Source: Hyphomicrobiales bacterium
Lineage (GTDB): Bacteria; Pseudomonadota; Alphaproteobacteria; Rhizobiales; Devosiaceae
Direction of reading: 5' to 3'
NCBI GenBank assembly: GCA_027487555.1
Contig: JAIYDI010000028.1
Location: 52,507-116,506, forward strand
Length of the DNA stretch: 64,000 bases
Made by a program: the position numbers and the translations under genes. Of the stretch, positions 62,643 through 64,000 are shown in pieces. The notes under the pieces were generated by a model that was given only the letters and a program-made list of their open reading frames with translations, had not been told where the DNA came from and ran no database searches. Each line of letters begins with the position of its first letter. Position 1 is the first letter of the stretch.

Positions 62643-62647
62643 CAAAC
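62643..62647. repeat. Target-site duplication, right copy (CAAAC)
   Basis: CAAAC directly after the right terminal repeat, matching 39205-39209. Confidence 0.93.
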
Positions 62648-62779
62648 GCCACTTTTCCGGACGAACGCACAAAACCCTTGCGCCGAACCGTAACGTACGG
62701 TACGCACTGATCAAGATAAGAACTCCGGCATCCGCGCCCGTTGCGGCCAGCAGGAGGAGATGGGCGGGGCCGAAGCACG

Positions 62780-63406
62780 ATGAGCTTTGCGACGACAGCG
62801 GAGGCGTTCACGCCACGGCAGCAGCAGGTGCTGTCGGCCGCGCTCAGCTTGCTTGTCGAGCAGGGCGATCGTCTGACCATGACCTCGGTGGCCCGCCGCG
62901 CCTCGTGCTCCAAGGAAACCCTGTACAAGTGGTTCGGTGACCGCGACGGTCTGCTGACGGCCACAGTGCAGTTCCAGGCGGCGAAAGTGCGCGTGCCGCA
63001 GGTGGACCGCCGCCGGATCGATGCGGCGAGCTTCCGCATCAGCCTCGAACAGTTCGCCCGGGATCTGCTCGGCACCATTTCGGGCGAAGTCTCGGTCACG
63101 CTCAATCGCCTCGCCATCACTCATGCCGGCGCGGAGAAACCCGGTCTCGGCGATATCGTGCTCGAGAATGGTCCGCTCGGTATCCGCCGTCGCCTGAAGC
63201 CAATGCTCGATGCCGGGCGCGAGGCACGGGTGCTGCGGTTCGAGTCGAGCGAGGAGGCCTATCGTGTCTTCTTCGGGCTGGTTGTGCGCGACGTGCAGAT
63301 CCGCCTGCTGCTCGGCGAACCGATAGCGCTTGGTGAAGCGGAGATCGCCCGCGACGCTGCGCTCGCTGCCGAGCAGTTCCTCAAGATTTACGGAGTGGAC
63401 GGCTGA
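62780..63406 (+). CDS. TetR/AcrR family transcriptional regulator
   Basis: 208 residues with an N-terminal TetR helix-turn-helix: LTMTSVARRASCSKETLYKW (residues about 34-53), followed by FGDRDGLLTATVQFQ and a C-terminal ligand domain. It would repress its own or nearby genes; the ligand is unknown. The ATG at 62780 lacks a close Shine-Dalgarno (GGAGGAG is 19 bp before). It is the first backbone gene right of the transposon, 138 bp from its tip, and is followed 109 bp later by ilvC. Confidence 0.85.
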   Translation: MSFATTAEAFTPRQQQVLSAALSLLVEQGDRLTMTSVARRASCSKETLYKWFGDRDGLLTATVQFQAAKVRVPQVDRRRIDAASFRISLEQFARDLLGTISGEVSVTLNRLAITHAGAEKPGLGDIVLENGPLGIRRRLKPMLDAGREARVLRFESSEEAYRVFFGLVVRDVQIRLLLGEPIALGEAEIARDAALAAEQFLKIYGVDG

Positions 63407-63485
63407 CCGACCAGACCTGCCTGTCCGGCAGGGGCCTGTCGCCCACACCGGAAATAACCCAAAACGCCTAGAAATCAGCCGATAA

Positions 63486-64000
<515 letters not shown>

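Overview
The window looks like a chromosomal segment of a high-GC alphaproteobacterium of the order Hyphomicrobiales (Rhizobiales), perhaps Devosia or a relative. Reasons are the thuEFGKAB trehalose/maltose operon with its divergent LacI regulator, three intergenic repeats resembling the RIME elements of rhizobia, and the dense sugar/solute ABC transporter content. The genus is an inference.

Left backbone (1-39204). The end of a monosaccharide ABC transporter (ATPase, permease) and a GH38 alpha-mannosidase come first. A six-gene minus-strand operon follows (11515 down to 5253): binding protein, two permeases, ATPase, sulfatase and sulfurtransferase, which suggests import and desulfation of a sulfate ester. 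Divergent to it is an imelysin / di-heme oxidoreductase / imelysin / DUF1513 cluster of the iron-related type. Next is thuR (-) facing thuE-F-G-K-A and two tandem thuB-like genes, with LacI-type palindromes in the intergenic region. Then come GlsB/YeaQ, GNAT, 5'-nucleotidase, GtrA, methyltransferase, a second ThuA-like protein, a cytochrome b plus Tat/lipobox molybdoprotein pair, an RhlE-type DEAD-box helicase, a DUF1902-like protein, a sorbosone/glucose dehydrogenase-like protein, GNAT, an aldo/keto reductase and a GMC oxidoreductase.

Mobile element (39210-62642, 23,433 bp). This is a complete Tn7-like transposon. It has perfect 30-bp terminal inverted repeats starting TGTAGG, a 5-bp target duplication CAAAC on both sides, and repeated ATCCG-type subterminal motifs. 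It carries tnsA-tnsB-tnsC-tniQ as an overlapping operon reading outward to the left end and closed by a terminator. tniQ is followed, across an in-frame amber codon, by a helix-turn-helix-like segment. The cargo looks like a defence island: a soluble AAA+/M41 protease with a small overlapping gene; Hachiman (hamA nuclease plus hamB helicase); a staphylococcal-type nuclease; a GT25/sulfotransferase-like/GH16 fusion; a ClpP-like exported protein with a YccF protein; and a SLATT two-TM protein next to a 1242-residue SIR2 protein, preceded by an overlapping proline-rich ORF. No cas genes and no recognisable att gene were seen.

Right backbone (62643-64000). A TetR/AcrR regulator is followed by the 5' part of ilvC. 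The transposon therefore sits in what was the intergenic region between the GMC/AKR operon and tetR-ilvC.
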